The notes: generated by a model not told the origin, from the sequence alone. DNA of 64,000 bases from Clostridia bacterium (GCA_017428385.1 JAFRQX010000038.1:62001-126000); one strand, 5' to 3'; counted from the first letter of the stretch, positions 49,110 to 58,239 are shown. A program made the numbers and translations.

Positions 49110-50723
49110 ATGGCAGCTGTGGATCTTACCAAATACGGGATCACCGGTGCAACGGAGATCATTCATAACCCTTCTTACGACTTCCTGTTCGAAGAAGAAA
49201 ACAAGCCGGAACTGACTGGCTATGACAAGGGCCAGAAGACCGAGCTGGGCGCGATGAACGTCATGACCGGTATCTACACCGGACGGAGCCCCAAGGACAA
49301 GTACATCGTGATGGACGAAAACAGCAAGGATACTGTTTGGTGGACCACCGATGGCTATAAGAACGATAACCATCCTCTGAGCGAGGAAAACTGGGCAATC
49401 CTGAAGAAGCTGGCCCAGAAAGAACTGAGCGGCAAGCGCCTGTTCGTGATGGATGCCTTCTGCGGCGCCAACAAGGACACCCGCATGGCTATCCGCTTCG
49501 TGATGGAAGTAGCCTGGCAGGCTCACTTCGTGAAGAACATGTTCATCCAGCCCACCGAAGAAGAACTGGCCAGCTTTGAGCCCGACTTCGTCGTGTACTG
49601 CGCCTCCAAGGCCAAGGTGGATGACTACAAGGCCATGGGCCTGAACAGCGAAACCGCTGTTGCCTTCAACATCACCAGCCGTGAGCAGGTTATCCTGAAC
49701 ACCTGGTACGGCGGCGAAATGAAGAAGGGTATGTTCTCCATGATGAACTACTACCTGCCGCTGAAGGGTATTGCTTCAATGCACTGCTCCGCCAACACCG
49801 ACATGGAAGGCAAGAACACTGCCATCTTCTTCGGCCTGAGCGGCACCGGCAAGACCACCCTGTCCACCGACCCCAAGCGTCTGCTGATCGGCGATGACGA
49901 ACACGGCTGGGACGACAACGGCGTGTTCAACTTCGAAGGCGGCTGCTACGCCAAGGTTATCAACCTGGACAAGGACAGCGAGCCCGACATCTACAACGCC
50001 ATCCGTCGCGACGCCCTGCTGGAGAACGTCACTGTTGACGAAAACGGCAAGATCGACTTCGCTGACAAGAGCGTGACCGAGAACACCCGCGTGAGCTATC
50101 CGATCGAGCACATCGAGAAGATCGTTAAGAACGTGAACCCCGTGTCCGCAGGCCCCGATGCCAAGAACGTTATCTTCCTGAGCGCTGACGCCTTCGGCGT
50201 ACTGCCGCCCGTGAGCATCCTGACCCCCGAACAGACCAAGTACTACTTCCTGAGCGGCTTCACCGCCAAGCTGGCTGGTACCGAGCGCGGCATCACCGAG
50301 CCCACCCCCACCTTCTCCGCCTGCTTCGGCCAGGCCTTCCTCGAACTGCATCCCACCAAGTATGCTGAGGAACTGGTTAAGAAGATGGAAAAGAGCGGCG
50401 CCAAGGCCTACCTGGTCAACACCGGCTGGAACGGCACCGGCAAGCGTATCTCCATCAAGGATACCCGCGGCATCATCGACGCGATCCTGAACGGCGATAT
50501 CCTGAACGCGCCCACCAAGAAGATTCCTTACTTCAACTTCGAAGTGCCCACCGAACTGAACGGTGTTGACACCGGCATTCTGGATCCCCGCGACACCTAT
50601 GCGGATGCTTCCGAGTGGGAGAAGAAGGCCCAGGATCTGGCTGGCCGGTTCATCAAGAACTTCGCCAAGTACGAGAGCAACGAAGCCGGTAAGGCGCTCG
50701 TGGCAGCTGGTCCTCAGCTGTAA
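49110..50723 (+). CDS. pckA: Phosphoenolpyruvate carboxykinase (ATP)
   Basis: The protein has 537 aa, the normal length. [14 protein letters not shown] (substrate Arg), [11 protein letters not shown] (P-loop), [21 protein letters not shown] (metal and kinase-2 region, here named in parts) and [17 protein letters not shown] are all intact. The enzyme interconverts oxaloacetate plus ATP and PEP plus CO2 plus ADP; in anaerobes it often runs toward oxaloacetate and makes ATP. AAGGAGGTG lies before the ATG. Codon use is strongly biased to C- and G-ending codons, so expression is probably high. It precedes the oxaloacetate decarboxylase operon. Confidence 0.95.
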   Translation: MAAVDLTKYGITGATEIIHNPSYDFLFEEENKPELTGYDKGQKTELGAMNVMTGIYTGRSPKDKYIVMDENSKDTVWWTTDGYKNDNHPLSEENWAILKKLAQKELSGKRLFVMDAFCGANKDTRMAIRFVMEVAWQAHFVKNMFIQPTEEELASFEPDFVVYCASKAKVDDYKAMGLNSETAVAFNITSREQVILNTWYGGEMKKGMFSMMNYYLPLKGIASMHCSANTDMEGKNTAIFFGLSGTGKTTLSTDPKRLLIGDDEHGWDDNGVFNFEGGCYAKVINLDKDSEPDIYNAIRRDALLENVTVDENGKIDFADKSVTENTRVSYPIEHIEKIVKNVNPVSAGPDAKNVIFLSADAFGVLPPVSILTPEQTKYYFLSGFTAKLAGTERGITEPTPTFSACFGQAFLELHPTKYAEELVKKMEKSGAKAYLVNTGWNGTGKRISIKDTRGIIDAILNGDILNAPTKKIPYFNFEVPTELNGVDTGILDPRDTYADASEWEKKAQDLAGRFIKNFAKYESNEAGKALVAAGPQL

Positions 50724-50725
50724 GC

Positions 50726-50850
50726 GACATCCTTCGGATGACGCGATGAAATATCCGATTTCATCGGATGTGAAATATTGAACGGCTTAGCCGTTCAATG
50801 TGAAATATCAGTCTTCGACTGATGTGAAATATTCGGCTGACGCCGAATGT
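50726..50850. repeat. Hairpin array III between pckA and the decarboxylase operon
   Basis: CATCC/GGATG, ATCCGAT/ATCGGAT, ATTGAACGGC/GCCGTTCAAT, ATCAGTC/GACTGAT and ATTCGGC/GCCGAAT hairpins are joined by TGAAATAT spacers. Confidence 0.8.
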
Positions 50851-50925
50851 GACAGTTACTCTTCAGGCCTACAGCCAAACGGGTAACAGTACATCTGCTT
50901 ATGACTGATACGTGATTGTAGGTTT

Positions 50926-50957
50926 TTTCGGAACGGCGGGGAACCGCCGTTCCGAAA
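50926..50957 (+). promoter_or_regulatory. Stable leader hairpin before oadA
   Basis: TTTCGGAACGGCGG, GGAA loop, CCGCCGTTCCGAAA: a 14-bp perfect stem 49 nt before the start. T residues precede rather than follow it, so it is not a normal terminator for this strand. It may stabilise or regulate the leader RNA. Confidence 0.5.
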
Positions 50958-51006
50958 TACTGCATAAAGGTCTTACTAATCTTAATCGGATCGGAGCGTA
51001 TGGTTC

Positions 51007-52407
51007 ATGAAGAAAGTACAATTCACCGAAACCGTCCTGCGGGACGCAAACCAGTCCCTGATGGCCACCCGGCTGCCCTATGCCGACTTTGAGGAAATCC
51101 TGCCCGTCATGGACAAGGCTGGATACTACTCTGTTGAGTGCTGGGGCGGCGCCACGTTCGACAGCTGCCTGCGGTATCTGAACGAAGATCCCTTTGAGCG
51201 GCTGCGCAACATCCGCAAGAACATGCCCAACACCCGCCTGCAGATGCTGCTGCGCGGTCAGAACCTGCTGGGCTACAAACACTACCATGATGACGTGGTG
51301 GAGAAGTTCGTTGAGCTGAGCATCAAGAACGGTATCGATGTGATCCGTATCTTCGACGCCCTGAACGACTTCCGCAACCTGGGCACCGCCCTGGACGCTG
51401 TGAAGAAGTACGCCACGCCCCGGACCGTAGCCTCCGGCTGCATCAGCTACACCCAGAGCCCCGTGCACACCGTCGAAAAGTACGTTGAAATGTGCAAGGA
51501 CCTGGTCAAGATGGGCTTCGATACCCTGTGCCTGAAGGACATGGCCGGTACCATGAGCCCCTACGAAGCTGAACACCTGATCAAGGGCATCAAGGATGCT
51601 GTTGGTGATGTGCCGGTTATCCTGCACACCCACTGCACCACCGGTATGGCTTACATGACCCTGACCAAGGCCATCGAGAGCGGCGTTGACGTTATCGACA
51701 CCGCTACGAGCTGCTTCTCCAACGGTACGAGCCAGGCCGCGACTGAGACCATGTTCTACGCCGCACAGCAGTACGGCATCGAGACCGGACTGGATGAGAA
51801 GGTCATCAACAAGGTCAACGACTTCTTCAAACCCGTGAAGCAGAAGTATGTTGACAACGGCACCATTAATCCCAAGAGCATGGCGACCGACAGCCAGGCA
51901 CTGGTGTACAAGGTGCCCGGCGGCATGCTGAGCAACATGATCGCTAATCTCAAGGATATGAACGCCATGGATAAGTTCGACGAAGCGCTGCTGGAGATCC
52001 CGGCCGTCCGCAAGGACCTGGGCTATCCTCCGCTGGTAACCCCCCTGAGCCAGATGGTCGGCAACCAGGCCGTGACCAACGTGCTGGTGGGCGAGCGCTA
52101 CAAGAATATCTCCAATGAAGTGAAGAACTACTTCAAGGGTGAATACGGCATCGCGCCGGCTCCCGTGAACGAAGAGCTGCAGGCCAAGATCCTGGGCGAA
52201 GGCGGACAGCCCATCGACTGCCGGATCGAGGACAGCAAGCGCACCGGTGAGGACTTCGAGAATGCCAAGAAGGCCCTGGGCGACCTGGCTGAGAGCGAAG
52301 AAGACCTCATGAGCTGGATCTGCTTCCCGAAGCAGGCTGAGGATTACCTCAAGTTCCGGAAGGAAAACCGCGAAAAGAAAGTCCAGTACACCATCGAAGA
52401 GGCGTAA
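51007..52407 (+). CDS. oadA: Oxaloacetate decarboxylase alpha subunit (carboxyltransferase)
   Basis: The protein has 466 aa. ETVLRDANQSLMATR, VECWGGATFD, IRIFDALNDFRN, CLKDMAGTMSP and LHTHCTTGMAYM are the signatures of the 5S/OadA carboxyltransferase barrel, with the metal-binding His pair. The protein ends after the barrel and conserved C-terminal domain, without a fused biotin domain; the biotin carrier is encoded separately two genes on. It moves CO2 from oxaloacetate to biotin, leaving pyruvate. Overall layout (alpha, membrane anchor, biotin carrier, beta pump) is that of Na+-exporting decarboxylases. Confidence 0.92.
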   Translation: MKKVQFTETVLRDANQSLMATRLPYADFEEILPVMDKAGYYSVECWGGATFDSCLRYLNEDPFERLRNIRKNMPNTRLQMLLRGQNLLGYKHYHDDVVEKFVELSIKNGIDVIRIFDALNDFRNLGTALDAVKKYATPRTVASGCISYTQSPVHTVEKYVEMCKDLVKMGFDTLCLKDMAGTMSPYEAEHLIKGIKDAVGDVPVILHTHCTTGMAYMTLTKAIESGVDVIDTATSCFSNGTSQAATETMFYAAQQYGIETGLDEKVINKVNDFFKPVKQKYVDNGTINPKSMATDSQALVYKVPGGMLSNMIANLKDMNAMDKFDEALLEIPAVRKDLGYPPLVTPLSQMVGNQAVTNVLVGERYKNISNEVKNYFKGEYGIAPAPVNEELQAKILGEGGQPIDCRIEDSKRTGEDFENAKKALGDLAESEEDLMSWICFPKQAEDYLKFRKENREKKVQYTIEEA

Positions 52408-52421
52408 GGAGGAAGTAAAAA

Positions 52422-52757
52422 ATGACAAGTCGTTTGACACTTGGCATTGGCAGCAATCTTCTTGATGCCATCCTCGGTTATGCCGTGGTCTTCATCGGAC
52501 TGACCCTGCTGATGACCGTTATCGTGATCGTCGGCAAGATCTTTACCGCCAAGAAGGCTGCCCCTGCCGAAGAAAAAGCCGCTCCCGCGGCTGCGGCTCC
52601 TGCCGCTCCCAAGAAGCTGGCTCCCGGCAGCGCCGGCGATGTGAAGCTGTATGACACCGATCCGCGTGACGCGGCGATGATCATGGCTATCGTGGCGAAC
52701 AAGCTGGATAAACCCCTGAATGAGCTCCGGTTCAGATCCATCAAGGAGGTTAAGTAA
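52422..52757 (+). CDS. Oxaloacetate decarboxylase small membrane subunit (OadG-like)
   Basis: The protein has 111 aa with one transmembrane helix (about 15-39, AILGYAVVFIGLTLLMTVIV), an Ala/Pro-rich linker, and a soluble tail (DPRDAAMIMAIVANKLDKPL). This is the shape of OadG/MmdD subunits, which anchor the carboxyltransferase to the beta pump. AGGAGG precedes it and the next start follows the stop by 1 nt. Confidence 0.8.
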   Translation: MTSRLTLGIGSNLLDAILGYAVVFIGLTLLMTVIVIVGKIFTAKKAAPAEEKAAPAAAAPAAPKKLAPGSAGDVKLYDTDPRDAAMIMAIVANKLDKPLNELRFRSIKEVK

Positions 52758-52758
52758 G

Positions 52759-53154
52759 ATGAAGTATAAAGTAACCCTGAAGGGCAAGACCTATGAAGTA
52801 GAAGTGGATCAGGGCGAGGCCATGATCCTGGACGAATATGAAGCGTATGCGCCGGCTCCCGCCGCCGCTCCCGCTCCTGTTGCTGCCCCCGCTGCCGCTC
52901 CGGCTGCTGCTCCTGCAGCTCCCGCCGTTGCCGCTGTTGCCGGTGAGCAGGTCAACTCTCCCATGCCCGGCACCATCGTGAAGATGAACGTGAAGGCCGG
53001 CCAGGCCGTGAAGAGCGGTGAAGTCCTGGCTGTGCTGGAAGCCATGAAGATGGAGAACGAGATCATGGCGCCCCATGACGCGACTGTTGTGCAGGTGCTG
53101 ACTGACGTCGGAACGAAGGTCGATACCGGTACTCCGATCATCGTTCTGGGATAA
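52759..53154 (+). CDS. Biotin carrier subunit of the decarboxylase
   Basis: The protein has 131 aa from the ATG at 52759 (AAGGAGG 9 nt upstream). A short N-terminal domain is followed by a flexible Ala-Pro linker (about 35-65) and a biotinyl domain with EAMKMEN, in which the Lys is biotinylated. It swings carboxybiotin from the alpha subunit to the membrane beta subunit. Confidence 0.92.
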   Translation: MKYKVTLKGKTYEVEVDQGEAMILDEYEAYAPAPAAAPAPVAAPAAAPAAAPAAPAVAAVAGEQVNSPMPGTIVKMNVKAGQAVKSGEVLAVLEAMKMENEIMAPHDATVVQVLTDVGTKVDTGTPIIVLG

Positions 53155-53170
53155 GGGAGGAAACTGAAAG

Positions 53171-54397
53171 ATGTTAGAATCCCTCGGAAAACTGGTTACT
53201 GAATCCGGCTTTGCCGGTTTCTTCAGCAACCCGGACGGATGGCGCAACCTGGTGATGATCGCCATCGCGTGCGTGCTGCTGTACCTGGGTATCAAAAAGC
53301 AGTATGAGCCCCTGCTGATGGTCGGTATCGCTGTCGGCTGCCTGCTGGCGAACGTGAGCTCCGTGTTCATGACCACTGACGGATCCCTGCCGGACGCCCT
53401 GTATCATCAGAGTCTGTGGGACGCTTTCCTGGATCACACCAGCCCTTACTATCACAGCTACGGCCATATCATGGCCAACGGCGGTCTGATCGATATCCTG
53501 TATATCGGCGTTAAGGCTGGTATTTACCCCTGCATGATCTTCATTGGTATCGGCGCCATGACCGACTTCGGTCCGCTGATCTCCAACCCGAAGAGCCTGC
53601 TGCTGGGTGCTGCCGCTCAGTTCGGCGTGTTCTTCGCCTTCTTCGGCGCGAACCTGCTGGGATTCGATGCGCAGCAGTCCGCTTCCATCGGTATCATCGG
53701 CGGCGCTGATGGCCCCACCGCCATCCTGACCACCACCAAGCTGGCTCCTGAACTGCTGGGACCGATCGCCGTGGCTGCTTACAGCTACATGGCCCTGATC
53801 CCGATGATTCAGCCGCCCATCATGCGCGCGCTGACCACTGAGAAAGAACGCGCCGTGAAAATGACCCAGCTGCGTGAAGTGAGCAAGACCGAAAAGATCC
53901 TGTTCCCGATCATCGTGACCATCTTCATCGTTCTGCTGCTGCCCTCCACCGCTCCGCTGATCGGCTGCCTGATGTTCGGTAACCTGCTGAAGGAAACCGG
54001 CGTCACCGAGCGTCTGAGCGATGTGGCCCAGAACGCCCTGATGAACATCGTTACCCTGTTCCTGGGCATCAGCGTGGGTGCCACCATGGTTGGTTCCCGC
54101 TTCCTGACGCTGGACACCATCAAGATCGTTGTGCTGGGCCTGATCGCCTTCGCCTTCAGCACCATTGGCGGCCTGCTGGTAGGCAAGCTGATGTACAAGC
54201 TGAGCGGCGGCAAGATCAACCCGCTGATCGGCTCTGCCGGTGTGTCCGCTGTTCCCATGGCTGCCCGTGTTTCCCAGCGTGAAGGCCAGAAGGCCAATCC
54301 TTCCAACTTCCTGCTGATGCACGCAATGGGTCCGAACGTGGCAGGTGTTATCGGATCCGCTATTGCGGCGGGTTTCTTAATCTCAATGTTCGGCTAA
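53171..54397 (+). CDS. oadB: Oxaloacetate decarboxylase beta subunit, Na+ pump
   Basis: The protein has 408 aa with about nine to eleven membrane helices. GIGAMTDFGPLISNPK, GIIGGADGPTAI and the C-terminal GNAVTTPA-like position (AGVSAVPMAARVSQ, HAMGPNVAGVIGSAIAAG) are hallmarks of the carboxybiotin decarboxylase that couples CO2 release to Na+ export. GGGAGG precedes the ATG. With pckA it forms a route between PEP, oxaloacetate and pyruvate that conserves energy as a sodium gradient. Methylmalonyl-CoA decarboxylase is an alternative, but the OadA-type alpha subunit argues against it. Confidence 0.92.
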   Translation: MLESLGKLVTESGFAGFFSNPDGWRNLVMIAIACVLLYLGIKKQYEPLLMVGIAVGCLLANVSSVFMTTDGSLPDALYHQSLWDAFLDHTSPYYHSYGHIMANGGLIDILYIGVKAGIYPCMIFIGIGAMTDFGPLISNPKSLLLGAAAQFGVFFAFFGANLLGFDAQQSASIGIIGGADGPTAILTTTKLAPELLGPIAVAAYSYMALIPMIQPPIMRALTTEKERAVKMTQLREVSKTEKILFPIIVTIFIVLLLPSTAPLIGCLMFGNLLKETGVTERLSDVAQNALMNIVTLFLGISVGATMVGSRFLTLDTIKIVVLGLIAFAFSTIGGLLVGKLMYKLSGGKINPLIGSAGVSAVPMAARVSQREGQKANPSNFLLMHAMGPNVAGVIGSAIAAGFLISMFG

Positions 54398-54405
54398 TCA
54401 TTAAC

Positions 54406-54434
54406 AAAAAGGAATGGGAAACCATTCCTTTTTT
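54406..54434 (+). terminator. Terminator of the decarboxylase operon
   Basis: AAAAAGGAATGG, GAAA loop, CCATTCCTTTTT and T residues. Confidence 0.9.
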
Positions 54435-54437
54435 CTT

Positions 54438-54509
54438 TACTTAAAACTTAAGACTTAAAACTGAAAACTTAAAAATGGCGGAAAGCACTGCTTCTGAAGA
54501 AGCAGTGCT
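54438..54509. repeat. Heptameric CTTAAAA array with attached hairpin, site 7
   Basis: Four to five units, then ATGGCGGA and AGCACTGCTTC/GAAGCAGTGCT. A second inverted pair, TTAGAACATA...TCTACTTCTAATGTTCT, follows up to 54556. Confidence 0.75.
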
Positions 54510-54652
54510 ATTGTATTAGAACATAGGAGGGAAGTATTAATCTACTTCTAATGTTCTGTCCCTTATTTTCAAAGGAAGCGTGGATATAATGATACATGTA
54601 AACGATGAGTTTACGAAATGCGAAAGAGATAAATTATTGGAGGATGAAAACA

Positions 54653-54847
54653 ATGAAGAAACTGTGCAAGAGCAACAAGAATAGAAAAATTTGCGGCGTG
54701 TGCGGCGGTATCGCTGAATACCTGAATGCTGATCCTACCCTGATCCGCCTGGCGTTCGTCGTTATCTCCATGGCTGCCGGAACCGGCCTGCTGGCTTACA
54801 TCGCAGCCGCGCTGATTATGCCCGAGGCCAATGAAGTAGAAGAATAA
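54653..54847 (+). CDS. PspC-domain small membrane protein
   Basis: The protein has 64 aa from the ATG at 54653, 9 nt after GGAGG. KICGVCGGIAEYLNADPTLIRLAF followed by a hydrophobic helix (VVISMAAGTGLLAYIAAALIM) is the complete PspC domain, here named in two parts. Such proteins sit in the inner membrane and take part in envelope-stress sensing in some bacteria. It stands alone. The last codons form one arm of a 16-bp hairpin that extends past the stop. Confidence 0.85.
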   Translation: MKKLCKSNKNRKICGVCGGIAEYLNADPTLIRLAFVVISMAAGTGLLAYIAAALIMPEANEVEE

Positions 54848-54979
54848 TTCTTCTACTTCATTGGGTGAAATATATGAAAGCAACGAATGTGCTTTCATAT
54901 ATGAAATAAAGCCGCAAGGCGGCTTTATGAAATATCTGCCTACGGCAGATGTGAAATATTGGCCTGACGGCCAATGTGA
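54830..54979. repeat. Hairpin array IV
   Basis: AATGAAGTAGAAGAAT/ATTCTTCTACTTCATT overlaps the pspC stop. TATATGAAAGC/GCTTTCATATA, AAAGCCGC/GCGGCTTT, ATCTGCC/GGCAGAT and ATTGGCC/GGCCAAT follow, with TGAAATA spacers. Confidence 0.8.
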
Positions 54980-55003
54980 TATATAGATCAGCTGATTAAA
55001 AAG

Positions 55004-55037
55004 AAAACCACCGGGTTCAGAATGAAGCCGGTGGTTT
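55004..55037. terminator. Bidirectional terminator between pspC and argF
   Basis: AAAACCACCGG and CCGGTGGTTTT form a perfect 11-bp stem with a 13-nt loop, T-rich on both strands. Confidence 0.75.
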
Positions 55038-55095
55038 TGTGAAAGAGAAAAGTTTATAGTGAAGAGTTTAGAGTGAAGAGTATTAAGTGACGAAC

Positions 55096-56094
55096 TTACA
55101 GTTCATCACTTAAAGAGGAGGTCATGACAGCTTTGATGGTGTGCATACGGTTCTCAGCTTCATCGAATACGATGGAGGCAGGAGACTCAAAGACTTCGTC
55201 GGTGACTTCCATGCAGTCAATGCCGAACTTCTCGAAGATGGAACGGCCGATAGAGGTTTTAAGATCGTGGAAGGACGGTAAGCAGTGCATGAACACACAC
55301 TGTGAACCGGCTTTGCCCATGACAGCGGACGTGACGCGGTAGGGAAGCAGATCGCGGATGCGCTCTTCCCAGACGCTGTCCGGCTCACCCATGGAGACCC
55401 AGACGTCAGTATAAATGACGTGGGCACCGGCAACGGCCTTATCGACGTCGTCCTCAAACTCCAGGACAGCGCCGGTTTCAGCGGCGATCTTCCTGCAGGT
55501 ATCAATGAGAGCGGAATTGGGCCAGTACTTTTCCGGCGCGCAGGCGACGAAATGCATGCCCATCTTGGCACAGCCCACCATGAGGGAATTGCCCATGTTG
55601 TAACGGGCATCACCCATATAGACGAGCTTGATGCCCTTCAAATCTCCGAAGTGTTCCTTGACCGTCAGGAAGTCGGCCAGGATCTGGGTGGGATGGAACT
55701 CATTGGTGAGGCCATTCCAGACAGGAACGCCGGAATACTTCGCCAGGTCTTCCACAATATTCTGACCGTAACCACGGTATTCAATGCCGTCATACATACG
55801 GCCCAGAACACGGGCGGTATCGGCAATACTTTCTTTTTTGCCGATCTGGCTTCCAGAAGGATCCAGATAGGTGCAGTTCATTCCCAGATCATAAGCGGCA
55901 ACCTCAAAAGAGCAACGGGTACGGGTGCTGGTTTTTTCGAAGATCAGGGCAACGTTTTTCCCGGCACAGCAGGCATGCGGAATGCCTGCTTTCTTTTTTG
56001 CCTTCAGGTCGGCAGCCAGATCAAGCAGGGAAGAGATCTCAGCGGGGGTAAAATCAAGAAGCTTCAGGAAGCTTTTACCTTTGAAAGGATTCAC
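55096..56094 (-). CDS. argF: Ornithine carbamoyltransferase
   Basis: The protein has 332 aa from the GTG at 56094, which has GAGGTG 6 nt upstream; the frame is open farther but no site supports it. STRTRCSFE (carbamoyl phosphate site), [17 protein letters not shown], and HCLPSFHD (ornithine site Cys) identify the enzyme, which makes citrulline from ornithine and carbamoyl phosphate. It could act in arginine synthesis or in the deiminase pathway; no other arg or arc gene adjoins it. Confidence 0.95.
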   Translation of the reverse strand: MNPFKGKSFLKLLDFTPAEISSLLDLAADLKAKKKAGIPHACCAGKNVALIFEKTSTRTRCSFEVAAYDLGMNCTYLDPSGSQIGKKESIADTARVLGRMYDGIEYRGYGQNIVEDLAKYSGVPVWNGLTNEFHPTQILADFLTVKEHFGDLKGIKLVYMGDARYNMGNSLMVGCAKMGMHFVACAPEKYWPNSALIDTCRKIAAETGAVLEFEDDVDKAVAGAHVIYTDVWVSMGEPDSVWEERIRDLLPYRVTSAVMGKAGSQCVFMHCLPSFHDLKTSIGRSIFEKFGIDCMEVTDEVFESPASIVFDEAENRMHTIKAVMTSSLSDEL

Positions 56095-56187
56095 AAATAT
56101 CACCTCGAAACGAAATAAAAGAATATGAATAGTATAAGGGAAGAAGAAGTGATAAAGCAAGGGAAAACAAGGATAGAACAGTAATAA

Positions 56188-56297
56188 ATTAAAACTGAAA
56201 ACTTAAAACTTAAGACTTAAAAATGGTGGATAAAATCACTTCCGAAATGGAAGTGATTTTCAGTATTTAAATAAATTCTTTTGCTTTGCAAAAGAAT
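56188..56297. repeat. Heptameric CTTAAAA array and hairpins, site 8
   Basis: Units are followed by ATGGTGGA, the hairpin AAAATCACTTCC/GGAAGTGATTTT (56232-56261), and ATTCTTTTGC/GCAAAAGAAT (56275-56297), a member of the hairpin-array style. Confidence 0.8.
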
Positions 56298-56327
56298 AAA
56301 TGAAAAATATTGGGCTTTTGGGATGCG

Positions 56328-56373
56328 AGCACAAAATTAATTCTTTACAAGCACAAAATTATTGTGCTATAAT
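56328..56373 (+). promoter_or_regulatory. Promoter and likely operator of the HTH-S24 repressor
   Basis: TTTACA (56344-56349), 18-bp spacer, TATAAT (56368-56373). AGCACAA-AATTA-TTGTGCT (56350-56368) is a palindrome filling the spacer, and AGCACAAAATTA occurs once more 22 bp upstream (56328). The position fits autorepression. Confidence 0.75.
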
Positions 56374-56404
56374 GTCAACAGAAAAGAGAAAAGGGGAGAA
56401 TAGT

Positions 56405-57232
56405 ATGGCCAGGAGCGATTCGAACGGAATGACCAATAACGCCGGGATCGCATATGGTGAGCTGATCCGCCGTCAGCGGAAGGCCAAGAAAATGAACCAG
56501 GAAGAGCTGGGCGCCCTGGTGAAGGTCGGTAAGAACGCCGTAGGCGCCTGGGAAGCCGGGAGAAGCCGTCCGGACGTAGGAAGCGTACCGGTGATCTGTG
56601 AGGCTCTGGATATCTCCCTGGAAGAATTCTTCGGCTATCCGGATAAGAGCGGAGAGAATATCTATGACCTGAGCGGAATCAGGCCGGACGAGCGGGCAAC
56701 GCTGCTGCGGAAGTATTCCTCCCTGAATCAATATAACCGGCAGGTGATCCTGCGGCAGATGGACGTACTGGCGGACATGCAGGAAGATACCAGGGTGCCG
56801 CGTAAGATCATCCGGCTGTTCCGGAACGAACTGGCTGCATCCGCCGGTCCAGGTGAAACGCTGGAAGCTACCAGGGGCGAAGAAGTGTTCCTGTTTGCTG
56901 ACAGCATGACGGAGATTGCGGATGAAATCATTCGGGTCAACGGTAACAGTATGGAGCCCACCTTCGCGAATGGAGATATGGTGCTGGTGAAGCATACCGG
57001 AAGCGTACGGGAAGGCGAGATCGGCGTTTTCATCTGCGGAGATACGGGTTATATCAAGGAATACCAGAAAGACGGACTTCACAGCCATAATCCGGCATAC
57101 GCACCGCTTACCTTCAGTGAGAATGAGCCGGTACACTGCGTGGGCCGGGTAATCGGAAAAGTGAAAGCAGACGCCTGGGCAGACGACGAGAGCGTCCGGG
57201 CCTGGGAAGAATACGAGCAGAAAGGAAGATGA
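56405..57232 (+). CDS. XRE-S24 LexA/CI-like self-cleaving repressor
   Basis: The protein has 275 aa from the ATG at 56405 after GGGGAGAA. An XRE helix-turn-helix (about 18-75, LIRRQRKAKKMNQEELGALV) is followed by a linker and an S24 peptidase domain: NSMEPTFANGD with Ser182, GYIKEY with Lys218, and an Ala147-Gly148 cleavage site in SAGPG. It should be inactivated by RecA-stimulated self-cleavage, like LexA or phage CI repressors. The stop overlaps the next start. The operator in its promoter suggests autoregulation. Confidence 0.88.
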   Translation: MARSDSNGMTNNAGIAYGELIRRQRKAKKMNQEELGALVKVGKNAVGAWEAGRSRPDVGSVPVICEALDISLEEFFGYPDKSGENIYDLSGIRPDERATLLRKYSSLNQYNRQVILRQMDVLADMQEDTRVPRKIIRLFRNELAASAGPGETLEATRGEEVFLFADSMTEIADEIIRVNGNSMEPTFANGDMVLVKHTGSVREGEIGVFICGDTGYIKEYQKDGLHSHNPAYAPLTFSENEPVHCVGRVIGKVKADAWADDESVRAWEEYEQKGR

Positions 57233-57489
57233 CAATGCAGAAGCATCCGCCGAGAAATCATGAGAAGAGAATACAGATTATGGAATATATGCTGAACTTC
57301 GCGACAGAGCAGGGCAGACAGCCCTCCGTACGGGAAATCGGGGTTGCGGCGGGACTGCAGTCTACTTCCACCACGGCCGGGTACCTGAAGAGGATGGTTA
57401 ATGAAGGGCTGCTGGCGAAGAGCGAGAAGGCGAAGAGAAGCTACTTCGTCACTGGATACGCTGCGGAAATGTTGAGGAACGTGGGGTAA
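57229..57489 (+). CDS. Free-standing LexA-type winged-helix DNA-binding protein
   Basis: The protein has 86 aa and starts in an ATGA overlap with the S24 repressor; an ATG at 57235 is an alternative. NHEKRIQIMEYMLNFATEQG, PSVREIGVAAGLQSTSTTAG and YLKRMVNEGLLAKSEKAKRSY match the LexA N-terminal DNA-binding domain (about 70 residues) closely. The cleavage site and peptidase half are absent. Together with the previous gene it looks like a LexA function split over two proteins, or an SOS-site competitor. Confidence 0.8.
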   Translation: MTMQKHPPRNHEKRIQIMEYMLNFATEQGRQPSVREIGVAAGLQSTSTTAGYLKRMVNEGLLAKSEKAKRSYFVTGYAAEMLRNVG

Positions 57490-57491
57490 AG

Positions 57492-57560
57492 AAAAAGCAA
57501 GCTGATAACAGCTTGCTTTTCTACTTAAAACTGAAAACTTAAGACTTAAAACTTAAAAAT
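57492..57560. repeat. Terminator followed by heptameric CTTAAAA array, site 9
   Basis: AAAAGCAAGCT/AGCTTGCTTTT (57492-57520) ends the repressor operon. Units CTTAAAA, CTGAAAA, CTTAAGA, CTTAAAA, CTTAAAA and ATGA follow; here the hairpin precedes the array. Confidence 0.75.
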
Positions 57561-57564
57561 GATT

Positions 57565-57621
57565 TGCGGCTGCGGCCGCGGGGGAGATCCTTCGATGCGC
57601 CTTCGGCTTACTCAGGATGAC
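57565..57621. repeat. AGATCCTTCGAT...CTCAGGATGACA element
   Basis: GCGGCTGCGGCCGC lies before AGATCCTTCGATGCGCCTT and ACTCAGGATGACA, as in the members near 27230 and 34432. Confidence 0.65.
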
Positions 57622-57671
57622 AGAGTGAGATGAATGGTGTTCCTGATAAGGGAAGAAAACCATAATAGAAA

Positions 57672-57704
57672 AAAACGGATACACGATGATGTGTATCCGT
57701 TTTG
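57672..57704 (-). terminator. Terminator of the chaperone operon
   Basis: On the minus strand AAAACGGATACAC, a 6-nt loop and GTGTATCCGTTTT are followed by TTTCT. Confidence 0.85.
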
Positions 57705-57716
57705 GTAACGAAAAAA

Positions 57717-58130
57717 TCAGGATTTCTGCTTGAACTGGTGGCCGCAGCGTACGCAGGTGATGTCGCGTTCACCGGATCCGCGCTTCATACGGAGAAGGAC
57801 TTTACAGTTGGGGCACTTAAAGTATTTATAGTCCTTGCGGTTCTTGAGGCGCTTGGTGAACTGAGCGCTCTTCAGCTTCCAGTTGGAGGTCAGTTCGATA
57901 TACTTCCGGTTCTCTTCAATACGCTTGGTGTTGTTCCGGGAGAACATACGGAAGATGGTAATGACGTAGAGAACGAAACCAGCAAGGGAGAAAAGGCCGA
58001 TGCCGGTAAAGCTGCCCAGAATGGAAGTCACAAGACCGGAAATCAGGGTAAACATACCGAGATTATCGGGGCCATGACGACCGACCATAAAGCGAGCAAG
58101 AGATTCTTTGAGGCGCTGGAGAAAGTTCAT
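57717..58130 (-). CDS. Small membrane protein with C-terminal zinc ribbon
   Basis: The protein has 137 aa. Two hydrophobic stretches near residues 26-60 (GMFTLISGLVTSILGS, then GIGLFSLAGFVLYVITIF) are followed by a basic linker and a CPNC...CVRC zinc ribbon. It is last in the DnaK/J-domain operon, 124 nt behind the J-domain gene. It may tether or receive clients for that system at the membrane. No named family is recognised. Confidence 0.65.
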   Translation of the reverse strand: MNFLQRLKESLARFMVGRHGPDNLGMFTLISGLVTSILGSFTGIGLFSLAGFVLYVITIFRMFSRNNTKRIEENRKYIELTSNWKLKSAQFTKRLKNRKDYKYFKCPNCKVLLRMKRGSGERDITCVRCGHQFKQKS

Positions 58131-58239
58131 GGGAAAAAACTCCTTTCGAGAAGAAGAATTAATACTTAAAACAGGTAGTTATGATCAGTGAAAAGTTAAG
58201 AGTGATTAGTGAAGAGTGAAGAGTGAAAAGTGTAGAGTT

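Noticed and set aside
50899..54322. Long minus-strand frames opposite the decarboxylase operon
   Set aside because: They are shadows of highly expressed genes with strong third-position GC.
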